From Watersipora subatra (lineage: Eukaryota; Bryozoa; Gymnolaemata; Cheilostomatida; Watersiporidae), in the NCBI RefSeq assembly GCF_963576615.1, contig NC_088714.1, positions 42,130,072 through 42,194,071 of the forward strand: 64,000 nucleotides of DNA. Direction: 5' to 3'. Position 1 is the first letter of the stretch. Each line of letters starts with the position of its first letter. Below are positions 44,981 through 56,833 of this stretch, piece by piece. Below the pieces are notes generated by a model. That model saw only the letters and a program-made list of their open reading frames with translations. It ran no database searches and had not been told where the DNA came from. A program made the position numbers and the translations under genes.

Positions 44981-45766
44981 ACCATAACTGTTACATACAA
45001 CTTTTATCGTATTTACTAGGTAAGTCAGACACGCTGATTCCGATTTTGTACTCAAAATAAAGATTAGTCTACTAACTTTCAGAGTAATGAAGGCTTTTTT
45101 ACAGGGTTTTAATATTGGTCTCGAAAACAACATGATCAGCACAACAAGCTCCGCCCATAAATACATGACGTAACCTAGCTTTTTAAAAACAAAAGTTACG
45201 TAGGGATGTTTAGACCGATTTAGAATAATAGAGATGGGTGTTTTAAAATCCATTAATATTTAAGTTCAGCCTTAAAAATAGTCTGTTTTTTCTGAAAGAT
45301 AGATTAGCTATTTAACATTGCATATTTAAAAAAGCGCAATAACAACACCAGCTTGTGATAAAACCGCGCTTTTTGAGCTCATTTTTCTCGATGTCCAGCC
45401 TATTTAAACATCATGTAACACGCTACGAGCAATTTTAAATAGTTTATATACCTTTCATAAAAGACTACAATTATTTTACAGACTGGATTTAGATAATAAT
45501 GGGTTTTAAGACACCCATCTCTATTCTTCTAAATCGGACTAAACATTCCTAACTTCCGTTCCTGAAAAAGCTAGGTTTCGTCACATATTTATGGGCGGAG
45601 CTTGTAATGCCAATTGTGTTGTTTTCGAAACGAATATTGAAACACTTTAAAAAAGCTTAAATGACTGAAGGTTAGTGGACCAATCTTTATTTTGAGTACA
45701 AAATCGGAATCAGCGTGGCTGATTTACCTAGAAACTACGATAAAAGTTGTACGTGATAGTTATGGT
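44981..45766. mobile_element. TTAA-target foldback element (786 bp)
   Basis: It has long inverted ends of about 265 bp with sparse mismatches, starting ACCATAACT and containing GATTCCGATTTTGTACTCAA and AAGCTCCGCCCATAAAT. TTAA flanks both sides (44977-44980, 45767-45770). Taking out the element plus one TTAA leaves the Copia frame continuous at this point, which fixes both the borders and the duplication. Confidence 0.92.
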
Positions 45767-45886
45767 TTAACATGAAGAAAATGGGGCTTTATTATTTTTT
45801 GGGAATGAAAATTGCAAGATGAGAGAAGGAAGCATGTCTGAATTGGCCAAGAACGCTACATATCCTACAGGATGAAATTATTTGAT

Positions 45887-46433
45887 TAATTTAATAATTC
45901 GCGAGTTCACATAGAGTCAATTCCAAGAATTGTTAAAATCCGCAAACAGTCAGTTTTATTTTTAGCACAAGGGAGAATAACTATTACCTCAAATATAAAA
46001 CTAACTGCTACGCACAATTAGTAAACGTAGCTGAGTTTCAAAGTCTTTTAAAATCATCGCCGGGGCTTTGAGTTAAGCCCATTGCCAATGCATCACACTT
46101 CTTTACAAAATTATTCAAGGTTGTCACAAGTTACTGAGAATTCAGCAAAGCATCATCATCGAAAAAATCTTTTCTGCAGTTCTTCACGTTGAAAAAACCC
46201 ATAACTTACCATATTTTGTTAGTTGCTAAATGCCTCCAAGTCAATGAACATTCATGAAAACCTATGGATGCAGCCAAAAGTTTATAGCTTAGCATGATCG
46301 ACATGAATTTGTCAGCTAAATAAAAACCTAAACACGTGGTCTATGCATGTGAATGTTTTACTCTATTGCTAACTGTTTTTGTGGATTAATTTATTTGTGA
46401 ATGTGTTAATAAGCGAATAATTTATATATAGTA
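45887..46433. mobile_element. Second insertion in Copia RT (~547 bp)
   Basis: Flanked by TTGAT (45882-45886, 46434-46438). The ends TTAATAATTCGCGAGTTCAC and TAATAAGCGAATAATTTATA are imperfect inverted repeats. Copia coding similarity stops at the left edge and resumes at the right. The family is unknown. Confidence 0.6.
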
Positions 46434-47187
46434 TTGATATTCTAAAGGCATATGTAATGGAAAATTACAAATCTGCTTCTACCCCTTTGGATCCCGGCCA
46501 CAAACCTAAACTGCAACCAAGGATGAGACTGTTTTAGATTATGAGATGTACCAACCCGTAGTCGAAGCCTGCTATACTTACATGTAAGTACAGCTTCTAG
46601 ACCTGACATTGCCTATGCAGTTAGTTGTGCCGCATGGTACACCTCCAAACATACAAGCATACATTGGGCTCTGGTGAAAAGAATCATGCGTTATCTCAAA
46701 GTTACAATTGAGGTTGGGTTGAGATATACTGATGTTGCTACAGAAGAAGTTCTGACAGCTTTCTGTGATACAGACTGGGCTGGAGATTTGGATGAGCACA
46801 AATCTATGTCTGGCTATGTACTCCTACTGAGCAACGAGACAGTCTCATGGATGAGACTGGAAGTATGCTGAATGAAAAATAATGTTAAATAACCTGAGTG
46901 AGGAATCAAAAATCCCTACAATCATACGCGAAGACAATCAGAGTGCCATGGCAATAGCTGCTAAACCTGTCACTCACAATAGAACCAAACATATTGACAT
47001 TAAATACCATTACATCAGACAAGCTGTACAAGAGAACATTCTGAGCCACATTATGTTATTCAATATGGCCAAATTGACAATAGATGTGTTAAGGTGATTA
47101 TTCACTCAGGGCTATAAAAGAGTTACCATTTTTCTTTCATATTTTTATTGTTTGTTTTAGCTTGTTGGCTTGGGTAATGGTTCATAT

Positions 47188-47236
47188 GCTTGCATTATAC
47201 CAGAGTTTTATAATAAAGCTCTAGTATAATGCAAGC
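47188..47236. repeat. Hairpin after Copia remnant
   Basis: GCTTGCATTATACCAGAGTT and its near-complement AAGCTCTAGTATAATGCAAG enclose a short loop. Confidence 0.8.
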
Positions 47237-47239
47237 AGA

Positions 47240-47880
47240 GTTTTTCGACCTTTTTCATAGCCACATTGGCTTTTGTGGCAATATGAAAGCTTGAATAGCA
47301 GTAGCAACATGAAAAATTATCATCTTACTTTTCCTTCTAACATATATACTCTACGTACCATTCAGTATCGGGTATAATACAATGATCTGAAAAAAATTAT
47401 GCAAATTTATATTTGGATAAAATGATGAAAAATAGTTTAGTTACACAAAAAATCAATATAAAACAAACAATACAATGAAATCATATTTGCTTATTATTAA
47501 ACTTTGCCAACTATGAATGTTATGTACAGGAAAATTTAGAGTTGTCACTCACTTTCTGGCATAAGGTAACTCGCTATTGTATAATTGTAATACTGCTGAA
47601 AATGGTTTGAGTGAAATCAGTGACATGTAATACGACATGTTGAATAGTTGCCAAAAGTGACTTACTAAAAGAGAATACTCTTTCTGATTACATATTGATT
47701 ATAACAACGGTGATGAGGCATAGTAACTTTGAGCAGATAGTGTTTAGGAACAGATAGTGTCAGAACTGACGATTATTGACAACAAATAGCAAAATATTGA
47801 ACTCTGATAACCAGTCGCAAAGGATTGCAGAGGAACCACAAAAATTTTCCCAAGCCGTATCAGTTTTTTAGAAATCTTGG
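47240..47880. other. No gene seen
   Basis: AT-rich DNA between the Copia and Gypsy remnants, without a clear repeat border. Confidence 0.45.
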
Positions 47881-47889
47881 ATGGAAGAA

Positions 47890-48790
47890 TTGGAACATTT
47901 CGCTGATACAAACATTTCTATGATGATGATAGCACAGGGGGACAAACGTAGATAAAAACGGCAAGACGCAAAAATAGTAGGCAAAGAAAGGCTTTATTGT
48001 TTTATGTTGATCTACAAGTATGAGAAATTTTCAAACTGCTCTAAAACACAGAGGAACCTGATGATTATCAGAGGACCGTGAAAGCTTTGAACAGTTTGTT
48101 GCCAAAACAAATGTTTTGTATCAAAGACACATATTTCATAAAACAACGAAACAAAGATCAGACAATTGCGCAGTTTTATACCAGACTCAGAATCCTGTTC
48201 AATGGCTGTGAGTATGCTAATCAGACAAAGAAATTAGGGAACAGGCCCCCAGTGGCTGCCAGGACGTCATAATGAGTCGGTTATGACACAATCTAAAACA
48301 ATGTCACACGATCATCAAACCACTCTTGACATCGAAAGTGTGTGCAACTTGAACCGGAAAAAGGTAAACCATTTCAAGGCTATGTTATAGGAGTGGGAGA
48401 AAAAGCCATAGGTCAAATGACTCATGTCCAGCCTGGAAAGAAATTAGTGAAAAGTGAAGGTAAAAACCTTTTCAATGCTGTTTGTAAGCCATCCAAGACA
48501 AAAAGTAAAAACAGATTGTCAAACAAGTAGTTAAAGAAGTCAAAACAAGTGATCAGTCAGATGATGACACAATGTTTGCACGCAATGTAGGGAGTGACAA
48601 AAAAAGCACTTCCGTGCATGAGCTAATTTTAGTTGGCATTAGACACAAACTTGCGACAGATACAGAAAGTGATTGTAACATTGTCAGTGCAAATACATGG
48701 AAAAATTTAAAAAAAAAGATATCAAATGTAGAAATAAAAGAAAGAACAGGCCCCTACAAGAATATGGGCAAAATTAAATGGTACAGGTAA
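47890..48790 (+). pseudogene. Gypsy-type gag-protease remnant
   Basis: A gag-like block at 47.98-48.27 kb reads ALLFYVDLQVREIFKLL, EEPDDYQRTVKALNSLLPKQ and DQTIAQFYTRLRILFNGCEY, typical of Gypsy gag. A protease-like block at 48572-48790 has LATDTESDCNIVSANTWKNL, where the active-site D-T-G is read D-T-E, so the active site is lost. Stops separate the pieces, and no RT follows. Confidence 0.6.
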
Positions 48791-49289
48791 GAGGTGTTTT
48801 GGGCCGATATTAAGCCATGTTGTAACCCAGAGCAACAGTCAAACATTGTGGAGCTTATTGTGTTAAAATATAGGAAAGTGGGACCACTATTCAGTTAAGA
48901 TTCCGCAGTTGAGCTGGATTTGGTATAGTTCCAAATCAAGCAAGCAATGTTTAAACAAACAAGAGGGTCCGGATATATCTAAGCATTCAAACGGTGGGTC
49001 ACCTTGGCTGCAGTATAATACCCTAAAGTCGAGGGTCTCAGAGGCTTCCGACGGGTTTGTACACTTAAACGGTATGAAGGTTGAACCAGCGTCGGCGTCA
49101 TGCACTGTATATTTTATGAAGTAAGATAGCTGAGAAGCTCCCAGTAGGAGGAACTTGATATCACCAAGAAAGTCTAATCTTCGAGTTGATGGGTATCACC
49201 GGCAGTGATTTGCTCTAAACCCAATGCAGATGTACAGTATGTATTTGTTGACACGATGGCTGCTAATCAAGCAATTGCGAAATGTGGTT

Positions 49290-49490
49290 GCCAATCGCCA
49301 GGTGAGGGCCGACCTAGAGAGGACACCAGATGCCGAGGCGGCCGATGCCATGACCAGGCCAAGCCCTAAGTCGGTAAACAACATGGCCTTTGATTACCGC
49401 TCTGGTCGACCGAGGGTCGGCCTGGCACATCCGCCGAGGTTCGACCGAGGGCCGACCCCGGCCAAGCCTGGGTCGGCCAAGATACATCTA
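49290..49490. other. GC-rich island
   Basis: A 200-bp block far richer in G and C than its surroundings, with repeated GGTCGGCC / GACCGAGGG.CGGCC words on both strands (for example GGTCGACCGAGGGTCGGCCT and TTCGACCGAGGGCCGACCCC). Frames across it are open by composition. No gene is recognised. Confidence 0.6.
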
Positions 49491-49739
49491 GAAGCGATAT
49501 AAAACGCCGAAGAAAAGATTAAAAGCAGAGCACCTGGAAGTTTCACACTGTGCAGCTACTTATATGTTTATTGCATATTCAACTGTATCCTTTTATATTT
49601 GCTGTGATAGACATATCATAGCAAATATACAAAATATACACAGGTATATATTTGTACATATCACAACTCTGTATATATCACAGCTCTTTACAGAATATAT
49701 ATGTATATATATGTATATACGTATGTATAAATAAATAGT

Positions 49740-51712
49740 TTCCTCACCCCGGTTAACACCGTATGGGTGGTAAATTCTGCTCTAACTCGGGTCTCCTACC
49801 AGAGACCTGGGAGTTTGAGCACTCGCCTCAAGATCTTAGCTATTCCCAATAGCGCACTTTTCTGCAACTCACCTGAGTTGATTGCTGTCGGTATCTGGGC
49901 AAGCCACATTTTATGCGCGGGTGTTATTGCGCCCAGTGCCCCAATGACTACTGGAATTAGTTATTTTTACATCCCAGCATTTTTCAATCTTTTCTCCAAG
50001 AGGGAGATATTTCTCTACCTTTTCTTTTTTTTTGCTGGCTGTATTGTAGTCATTGGGTACTGCTATATCTATTATAGTAGCCCTCTGGTTCTCCTTGTCC
50101 ACCACCACTATATCTGGTTGGTTTGCTAGGACATGCTTGTCAGTCCGGAGGTAGAGGTCCCAGAGGATCTTAGCGCGGTCATTTTCATTGACCTTACCAG
50201 GAGTTTCCCACCAGTGTTGTGGTTTATTAAGGCCCTACTCGTCACATAGACTTCTATACACAACACCATCGACATGATTATGCCGCTCAGTGTACGCGTT
50301 TCCTGCTAGCTGCTTGCATCCACTGATGATGTGTTGGATGGTCTCAGGTGCATCTTTGTACAGTCTGCATCTAGGATCGTCTCTAGTGTGATAGATTTTT
50401 GTTTGGAGTTGCCTTGTAGAGAGCACTTGCTCCTGGGCTGCCATGAGTAGTGACTCTGTATTGGCCGTTAGGTTTCCTTTGTTCAGCTACATATATGTCT
50501 GGTGAAGATCGCCAACCTTAGATATTTGTCGGTGGTAAGCACCTTGAAGGGGTTTCATGTGCCAGTCAATTTCCTCATCATCAGAGCAAAGCTTCATTGT
50601 CAGAGCAGCCGATTGAAGTTCAGCTAGCAACTTATCTGAAGTGGCCATGGAGGCTGCATAGGCTTTGTTGCTTTGTTCTTTCACTGTCTGCTGTACACTT
50701 TTGAGTCCCCTACCGCCATCTTTCCTATCGAGATACAATCTAGTAGTATCAGATTTTGGGTGGAGTGCTCCATTCATGGTCAGCAGTTTACGAGTTGCTA
50801 TATCTGTTTCTTTGATGGCTTCCTCAGTCCACTTTATTATGCCTGATGGATATCTTATTACTGGCAATGCGTAGGTATTTATTGCCATGACTTGATTCCT
50901 GGCATTGAGCTGGCTCCGTAGGACCTGCCGAAGCCGTTTCTTGTATTCGGTAATGGCTTTGAGACGTACTTCGACTTCGTGGTTGATGTTGCTTCGCATA
51001 ATCCCCAAGTAATTGTACCCTTCTTCTATATCTTTGATGGTATATTTGGCATTCTTAGGCCATCTGTAAGCATAGAATGGTCTTTCTTAAGAATTAGCCG
51101 TCCACATTTCTCAATACCGAAGGTCATTCCGATGTCCTTGCTGTATACCTGAGTGAGGTGTATTAGCAAATCAATGTCCCTTTCTTTGTTAGCGTACAGC
51201 TTGATGTCATCCATGTAGAAGAGGTGGTTTATCTTGGTGCCACTCTTACACTGGTACCCATATTGAGTCTTCTCCAGCATATTGCTTAGAGGGTTTAGGC
51301 TTATGCAGAAGAGCAGCGGTGATAAGGAGTCACCTTGATAAATGCCTTGCTTAATTTTTACACTCACCAGCTTTTTGCCATTAGCCTCCAGTTCTGTCTT
51401 CCATTTGGTCATTGACATCTTGATGAATGCCACAAGAGCAGGCTGAACATTGTACATACTGAGGCACTCAAATATCCAACTATGGGGAATTGAGTCATAG
51501 GCCTTTTTGTAGTCAACCCAAGCCATGGCAAGATTGGTATGCCTTCTCCTGCTGTCTTGATAGACCGTCCGATCCACCAGTAACTGATGTTTGGCTCCTT
51601 GGGTGTTGCGCCCAATTCCTTTCTGAGCACTGGTCATATAGTGACTCATGTGCTCTTCCAGTTTGTCTGCAACTATTCCTGAGAGCAGTTTCCAGGTGGT
51701 GAGCAAGCACGT

Positions 51713-51713
<1 letters not shown>
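49740..51713 (-). mobile_element. 5'-truncated R2-type LINE between TA repeats
   Basis: The minus-strand element runs from the middle of the reverse transcriptase domain (51713) through the endonuclease to a 3' tail ending in TATTTATA. Its 5' edge is the (TA)n tract at 51714-51780, and its 3' edge merges with TATATA-rich DNA (49630-49740). It is thus enclosed by the same dinucleotide on both sides, as the 9-kb LINE is by TAA. Confidence 0.75.
49796..51706 (-). pseudogene. LINE pol: RT, Cys-His motif, endonuclease; broken
   Basis: Frame 1 (51706-51026) is the reverse transcriptase palm: AWVDYKKAYDSIPHSWIF holds the first catalytic Asp, then GIYQGDSLSPLLF, then HLFYMDDIKLYA with the YxDD box. 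After a shift near 51.02 kb, 51008-50487 covers the thumb region and ends at a TAG. The same frame continues with MAAQEQVLSTRQLQ, a Cys-His motif in which one Cys is Tyr (DPRCRLYKD), and a TAG at 50237-50235. It then continues with QPDIVVVDKENQRATIIDIA (endonuclease). A last frameshift precedes the end of the family-type C-terminus (ELQKSALLGIAKILRRVLKL), with TAG at 49798-49796. The N-terminal DNA-binding part is missing. Confidence 0.88.
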
Positions 51714-51756
<43 letters not shown>

Positions 51757-51830
51757 CATGTATATATATATATACTATATATCCGGTATATATACAGGTA
51801 TATCAAGTATATATATACTCATTTGCCTTG
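51714..51830. repeat. TA microsatellite
   Basis: TATATATA with ATACATG and ATCCGG interruptions, at the 5' border of the minus-strand LINE. Confidence 0.95.
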
Positions 51831-52529
51831 TAATCGAGTGGTTTGATTCTTGAGGAGCAAGTAGAGGAGCTCAGTCAGTTAATTTTCCACAAGGAAAAAC
51901 ACCTTATGCCGACTATCGAAGGTGTATTAACATGACTGAACCAAAAAATGTTTTCCAGGTTCGATCTGAAGTCTGGGTTTCATCAGCATGAACTGAATGA
52001 AAGCTCACGGACGATCTTAAAAAGCGCTAAACAAGTTTGATATAAAAAAGGTGATGAGCTTTACATGGAAATCTGTGCCGATAAAATTTCTAATGGAATG
52101 AGAACTCTCACAGCATATGACATAAAGCGAGAATCGCATTCAGATATCGCTGAACAGGGATCGCTGAACTGTTTCAGTGTGTCTCAACTGGTGACTAGCA
52201 AAACTACAAAGTGTTCAGACACACAAAGATGAATTATGGAAAATAGGGAGGCTAGTGTTACAAGGTGATATAAATTTCCTATCAAAGAAAACAAGAGGCC
52301 ATATAAAGATATATGCTACATGCTATAAACCAGTTGCAATTGCTTTACAATATATCTATCAATACATTCGGACAATAAATAGCCTGGTGGAAACTCCACA
52401 CTATAACATGGTGTCTGGATATATGTAGTGTGGATTATCCCGGTTGGATAATGATAAGAGGTCGGTTTGCGAGCTCCACATTGCTTTATATCTAATGCTG
52501 GCAACCCCAGTGAAACTAGTAAAAACTAA

Positions 52530-54130
52530 CTGAATGGTTCGAACAATTTAACTTCAATATGCTAGCAACAAAAGGGGGAGAAATCCAAGTAGCCATACTG
52601 TCAACCCTACTTGGGCCACAGGGTTAGGAGATTTTCCGAACCTTCAATATTCCTGATGAAAACTGAAAAGATATTGAGAAAGTCAAGGAGGCATTTACAC
52701 AGAACTTTACACCGTAAGTACCGTACTTTTCGGACTATTAGCTGCTACTTTTTTCTGATGATTTGAGCCATGCGGCTTATATAAGGGTGTGGCTATTCTG
52801 TGACTTTTTCTTTAACCGCTAGGGTGCATTAACCAGAATCTCCGGTTAGTGCGCCTCTACCGGTGAAAGAAAATACGAAACAATGCCTAACGGTACTGTT
52901 CCGTTAGGCACTAGGTGAAAAAGCGTCGGTTAATACAAAACAGTGCCACTAGACACTGTTCCGTTTTGACACCATCCTGAGTTCTGCGGCCTATACAAAG
53001 GTGCGGCCTATGTATTGTTTTATTATCGGTTTTTAGAAAATAAAGCTGATGCGGCTTATATAGGGGTGCGGTTTATAGTCCGAAAAGTACAGTAAAAACA
53101 ATCTATGAGCGATGCAAGTTTTATAACAGAGTACAGTTTAAATGTAAATTGTTCGACAATTTCTTAACTGCACTGGGCAAACTCATGTCTACTTGCAATG
53201 TGAATGCTGATGAAGAAAATAGTGCTCTGATAGACAGGATTGTATGTGGCATTAACTCACCAGAGATCAGAGAGGACATAATCAATTTAGATGGCAATCC
53301 GGAGTTGAACAAAGTCATACGGCTGTGTCGTCGGGTGGAAGCCACCAAACATTACTATAATGGAATGGGTTTCTCGCACACTCACACCCACTTTAATTAA
53401 ACATCAGTCATACCAGACGCAGCGTGATTATGTAATTTTAGCAGATTGTATTTCAGAGGAACATAACTGTTGAAAACACAATCAGGGTGCTCAAGAACAT
53501 TGTTGACACTCAAAAGTATCCATACAGAATCCGAGCTGACAATGAGGGGACAGCTTTGTAAAAAATTCCGAAAGTCCTGTTCACTTAAAGAAATCCATGT
53601 ATTCAATGTAACACCACATTGAAACTGAAAGACAAAAAAGGTCTTTTGCAAAGCACATCAAACTAGAGTACATGTCCGTTAGCAAAAATTAAAAACTTTA
53701 GAGTAAAAAATACCTTCAAGGTATATAAATTAGAGGTATAGGTATAGAACATCCAGGAATGAGATGATGGATGGGATGGCCAAATCTATAACCTGTGAAA
53801 GACCGGTGTCAATACCACAGACTGTGTGTGATCGAGATGCAAAACATAGAGGGTCCTATTGGCAGGAAACCGACAATTCATTCAAACAAGGTGACAAAGT
53901 TTTTAGAGAGAACAAAATGAGAAACAAAACAGAAGGTACAATCCAAGAGTAAAAGATCCGATAACTTCTGTGACCGACTTCTGTCGAAGTCACAAAAGTT
54001 ACTGGATCTGTTATTCTTAAACACTGTTAAGAGTCTATCAACGCTGTTACCAGTGGTGGTAAATAAAACTACAAGATTCACCATCAAAAACCTGAGACAT
54101 ATGGTCTCACTTCTAGACACTATGGCTAAC
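52530..54130 (+). pseudogene. Gypsy remnant: gag and integrase parts
   Basis: Gag begins near 52.53 kb (FEQFNFNMLATKGGEIQVAI) and resumes after an insertion (NFLTALGKLMSTCNVNADEE, IVCGINSPEIREDIINL, 53149-53370). An integrase-core block follows at about 53.48-53.55 kb (VLKNIVDTQKYPYRIRADNE), and an integrase C-terminal piece at 53764-53950 (FKQGDKVFRENKMRNK). Protease, RT and RNase H are missing, so the copy is internally deleted as well as frameshifted. Confidence 0.65.
52721..53092. mobile_element. TACCGTACTTTTCGG element, intact (372 bp)
   Basis: The inverted ends CCGTACTTTTCGGACTAT and ATAGTCCGAAAAGTACAG are flanked by TA (52719-52720, 53093-53094). The interior includes the repeated GATTTGAGCCATGCGGCTTA and GCTGATGCGGCTTATATAGG. 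It interrupts the Gypsy gag. Degraded copies lie at 12.95-13.54 kb. The TA duplication suggests a Tc1/mariner-type or other TA-target transposase. Confidence 0.8.
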
Positions 54131-54192
54131 GCTTAGTCAAAATAAAATGAGGAATATTTACTCATATTCCTCACTTTCAATATATCTTCATC

Positions 54193-54252
54193 ATGGCAGA
54201 CAGACGTGTCAGCAGAGCAAGCCGAAGAGTCGATTACCAAGAGAACAACAGG
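54193..54252 (+). CDS. Candidate short first coding exon
   Basis: ATG opens a 20-codon Arg/Ser-rich frame that includes SRASRRVDYQENN, with a possible donor AACAGG|GTGACT. No domain or partner exon is recognised. It could equally be part of the retroelement remnant just upstream. Confidence 0.2.
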
Positions 54253-54865
54253 GTGACTATATTTTAAGTTTCAAACATTTAATTTCCTATTCTTATAACT
54301 TAGTCTAAAGGTATAACTATTATATTTGTTTCTTGTTCTTAAAATAAACAGGGTTATGAAAAAAACATTTGACATTCTCTACTTTAGGAATTTCATTTCT
54401 TTTGGGACTATAGTTCTAAATTGCGGCATCTGGAAAGGTCAACTGTAAGATTTCAGTTATATTAATCAACAAGATAAAATGATTAAAACAGTCAATAATC
54501 ACGATCAGGCCTTATCTATGAGCTATTAGCAATAACCCATCACAGCAAGCCCATCTGCGGTCAATAATAAACTAAGCCAATCCCAATACGTTGTAGAGTA
54601 ATTGCTAGGATTATTCATAAAAAAGGTTTGCCAACTTTAACTTGCCAAAACTAAGCCAAGGAAAGTGAATGAACAACGTGTATTAAATCAGAATCAGAAT
54701 GGAGTTTTCTCACTAAGATCCTCAATATGAGGCAAAAAAGCGTGAGAGCTCATTTATTGTCATAACTTTTTTTTGTACATATTCATGTATATTTACCTAT
54801 TATTCTATAACAAAAATACAAAAGCCACAAGTATATACGTTTATTCAGTGCAACCTACGGCCTCC

Positions 54866-55935
54866 CTGTTGTATTATGGGATCTGTTAGGCTCAGGCTAT
54901 ATTGGTGTCTAACTCAGGACAGTACAGGTGGTCTTGGTAATCACGGTGAGTGAATAAAGCTGGATAAAGCTAGTGGGTAAAGCTAGTAGATTAGAGAGTA
55001 TAAGGCGATATTGGAAGGATATAAGGAAGGGTAGGAAAGACAGACTCTCTTCTTCTGCTTCTTCACATCAATACATATAAAGTGTACATATTTATACAAC
55101 ACTCCCATTGGACATCCATTATCGTACGAGGCCAATAAGAATTAAAGTGCGTTTGTTTTAATTGTTAGTACAAAAAGACCCGAAGGTTGACGAGTATCAT
55201 ATGAGTGTTTCGGTGTGTTATTGTGAGTATCTCGTATAACCTCACTAGATTTTACTCTAAAAAACAAAAGCACTCTTTTTTCCTTCCTTCTCCCTGCTAA
55301 TGAAACAATGTCTGTGTCTTTCCGTAGCTTTGAAAAACTATCCTGACCTCTCAATCTAAATATGAAGCACAGCGCTTTGTTTTGAATTTTTTCCAATTTA
55401 TTTATATCTCCCTTTAGGTATGGATCCTAAACCTGGCATCCATATTCTAGTCCAGGTCTTGTCAAAGACTCATAGGCAACCTTTCTTGTTTTTGTGTCTG
55501 CAGTTTTAACACTGCGCAACATGCCAAATAGTCTAGAGGTTTTGGCCACTATGTTGTTTATGTGTCTATCCCATTTAAGGTTACAACTAAGTTCAATGCT
55601 TAGATATGGATGTGAATTTACATTTTTAAGCCTTACATTATGTAAGTAAAATTCCTGTTGAGAATTTATTTCTCCCACAGAAAGCACTGAACATCTTGAG
55701 GAATTGAAAGAGAACTGCCAATCACAGGTCCAAGATTACAGTTTAATGAGGTCATTTTGTAAAACTAAAGAATTTGCTCTAGTACTGTACGGCAAAGCGT
55801 CATCCGCGAACAATCCACATTCGGTGGTAATTGCAAAGGCCGGTCATGGATACATAATAAAAAGAGAGGTGGGCCCAAGACTGAACTTTGAGGCACACCA
55901 GACAAATTATCAGGTCAATAAAGTAAATACAATTT
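54866..55935 (-). pseudogene. CR1/Jockey-like LINE: RT end and 3' tail
   Basis: On the minus strand an RT block near 55.9 kb gives SGVPQSSVLGPPLFLL. The thumb frame (55687-55427) follows with YLSIELSCNLKWDRHINNIV and AYESLTRPGLEYGCQV, then 55396-55142 (MEKIQNKALCFIFRLRGQ, ending TNAL). About 270 bp of 3' untranslated tail (54866-55135) matches the orphan copy at 6571-6850. The catalytic FADD box is disrupted by frameshift. The LxWxxHI..V..K and RP.LEYG motifs place it with the CR1/Jockey group; the exact clade is not resolved. Confidence 0.75.
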
Positions 55936-55989
55936 ACTGTATCGACCATATATAACTATCGAATACAAAAAATGCTATTTCAACCGAGA

Positions 55990-56670
55990 TTTTAAAAGGC
56001 CCGCATGAAATCGTTAGCTAGATAGATCCTTGCAATCAGGCATTCTGTGGTAGCAAACGCGTACACATAAGCTAGAGACGGTACCGAAGTGAGGCTAACA
56101 TAGAGATTTCGAGAATTTCTACTAATGTCAAGGCCGTAAATCCAACCCGTTTTGTTTCCATTGCACAGCAATGAAAAACTTTTTGCTGGTCCGCATACGA
56201 TCAGTTTGCTTATAGCTGCAAATAACATGGCAGTCTTATATATATATACAGTGCACAGTTTAATTAGGATAAAATTTTGAAGGTTTTTCAAGTTGATTGG
56301 GAGTATGAAAGGTCAGAATAGATATATCCCGCTAAAATTCTTATAATATGGTCTTTATTATCAGGCTATATTGTTTAGGAAATTAACGATAGCTGATACA
56401 AATCTATAAAGAGTTTTGGGCTATGGAATGTGTGTTTATTGTTGAATAATTTGCTTAGTTATGTGATTGGTTTTCATGGATGTGCATGGGGAAGAGCTCA
56501 TTTTCTTATTCGTGGAAATTTCATTTACAACTTTTTTAAAGGTGTAACTAGTTCTGAATCACTGGCTTCGACCACAATTTTCAATACTAGCTATGAATCA
56601 CTTATTTTAACTTGTATCTGTCATAAAGACCCACATTTTTGGAGTATTATTATTATTGACTGGTGAATGA
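55990..56670. other. No gene seen
   Basis: Small open frames without domain features, in AT-rich DNA between the LINE and the Gypsy remnant. Confidence 0.45.
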
Positions 56671-56671
56671 T

Positions 56672-56833
56672 TAACTTACCAGTTGTTGCAGATCGGAGCG
56701 ATGATTGAGATTCAGCTCAGGCTCATCGCCATTGATTTTTACCTTGATTGCTCTTTAGCTCTGGAGATTCGAATAGGATTTCAGTGGGCTGAAGATCAAT
56801 GTTAGGTCACCAAGGCTAGCTATATGTCGTCCG
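56672..56833. repeat. Direct repeat flanking Gypsy remnant, copy 1
   Basis: About 160 bp, aligned with 58270-58432 in the same orientation, including GATTGAGATTCAGCTCAGGC and CAGTGGGCTGAAGATCAATG. It lies at the 3' side of the minus-strand Gypsy remnant. Confidence 0.8.

Larger units (their letters stand above)
44040..47097 (+). pseudogene. Copia retrotransposon pol remnant (two insertions inside)
   Basis: The order is an integrase-RT linker (44041-44445, with GRERRQTEFYG and YYEAVRGEDEAKWEQAM), reverse transcriptase (KVVGSKWVYKVKRDAEGNT, QMDVTT, SLYRLKQCPQCWN and AIYADDLVIVAKE at 44.45-44.93 kb), and RNase H (KRIMRYLKVTIEVGLRYTD, AFCDTDWAGDLDEHKSMSGY, NRTKHIDIKYHYIRQ at 46.67-47.06 kb). The coding is interrupted by a TTAA element (44981-45766) and a second insertion (45887-46433), and also by stops and frameshifts. 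LTRs were not recognised. Confidence 0.85.
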
